A stretch of 64,000 bases of DNA, taken from assembly GCA_943735955.1 (NCBI GenBank), contig CALSEQ010000015.1, positions 1 through 64,000 of the forward strand. The letters are read 5' to 3'. Position 1 is the first letter of the stretch. The number at the start of each line of letters is the position of its first letter. This DNA is from Piscicola geometra. Its lineage: Eukaryota; Annelida; Clitellata; Hirudinida; Piscicolidae. The position numbers and the translations under genes are program-made. The notes beneath the pieces are model-generated. The model was not told the DNA's origin. It saw only the letters and a program-made list of their open reading frames with translations, and did not search any database. Shown one piece after another: positions 63,961 through 64,000 of this stretch.

Positions 63961-64000
63961 GCATATTTACATATATTGCATATTTACATATATTGCATAT

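Larger units (their letters stand above)
2501..64000. repeat. 17-bp AT-rich satellite array (about 3,600 units)
   Basis: All 61.5 kb is a head-to-tail array of CATATTTACATATATTG, continuing past the right edge. The unit has 3 G/C in 17. Most units match the consensus exactly; the rest carry one or two substitutions that recur as families. The register is kept nearly throughout, with a handful of 15-, 16- and 18-bp units. Read cyclically, the plus strand contains no TAA, TAG or TGA in any phase, and 17 is not a multiple of 3. All three forward frames are therefore open with a 17-residue period, while the minus strand has TAA in every unit and is closed. The long forward frames (for example 16,843-23,616, 28,403-33,877 and 14,582-19,750) follow from this, overlap each other in different phases, and are not genes. 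I saw no unique-sequence island, RNA gene, mobile element or terminator anywhere in the stretch. Confidence 0.98.

Noticed and set aside
2501..64000. CRISPR array
   Set aside because: The repeats abut directly with no unique spacers, the unit is 17 bp, and no cas-like gene is present.
2501..64000. CENP-B box, because both are 17 bp long
   Set aside because: The length coincides only; the CENP-B box is GC-containing (core TTCG...CGGGA) and nothing like it occurs in the AT-rich unit or its variants.
2501..64000. Telomeric repeat
   Set aside because: No G-rich strand or TTAGGG-like 5-8 bp unit is present.
2501..64000. TATA boxes or AT-rich promoters (TATATATT-like strings)
   Set aside because: Such strings are in every unit by composition, so they carry no positional information.
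2501..64000. Mitochondrial or plastid AT-rich control region
   Set aside because: More than 60 kb of one satellite with no organelle gene, tRNA or rRNA is far beyond usual control regions; it cannot be formally excluded from sequence alone but nuclear heterochromatin is much likelier.

Overview
The window is satellite DNA from end to end. I find no gene I can support: no protein-coding gene, RNA gene, transposon, CRISPR array or unique-sequence island. It holds two unrelated AT-rich tandem arrays that abut directly. Bases 1 to about 2,499 are a 21-bp repeat (about 119 copies, roughly 14% GC). Bases about 2,500 to 64,000 are a 17-bp repeat, consensus CATATTTACATATATTG (about 3,600 copies, roughly 18% GC). 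Neither array ends inside the window. Tens of kilobases of simple-period satellite with higher-order structure point to a eukaryotic nuclear genome, probably heterochromatin (pericentromeric, subtelomeric or a sex/B chromosome) in a long-read assembly. The sequence alone does not let me name the organism.

Layout. (1) 1-2,499: 21-bp array, itself organised as two 378-bp blocks (18 units each) followed by two blocks of about 883 bp (42 units plus 1 bp). (2) 2,500: abrupt junction. (3) About 2.5-30 kb: 17-bp array whose variant units form two collinear, diverged copies of a 10-13 kb superblock (about 3.5-13.6 kb against 16.9-29.8 kb), with later local duplications of 1,700, 1,360, 2,652, 510 and 340 bp. 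(4) About 30.5-44.7 kb: a second flavour, marked by a three-variant cassette recurring every 1.05-2.1 kb, with an almost exact 850-bp tandem duplication and a pair of 2.2-kb blocks 4,557 bp apart. (5) About 45.3-55.4 kb: two nearly identical tandem copies of a 5,051-bp block. (6) About 55.4-64 kb: a mosaic of the same flavour, containing a 680-bp block matching one 17.5 kb upstream, a perfectly homogeneous run of 31 units, and short recent duplications.

Both repeats lack stop codons in one or more forward frames, so the window is full of long open frames (up to 2,257 codons). I treat all of them as artefacts. The 17-bp unit has no stop in any forward frame, so a frame cycles through 51 nt and stays open until a mutated unit makes a stop. 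The 21-bp unit is exactly seven codons and has one open frame reading MLKTLKR. What is of interest is the evolutionary record in the variant units: nested unequal-exchange duplications almost always in register with the 17-bp unit, regional variant families, and at least one copy event between distant parts of the array.
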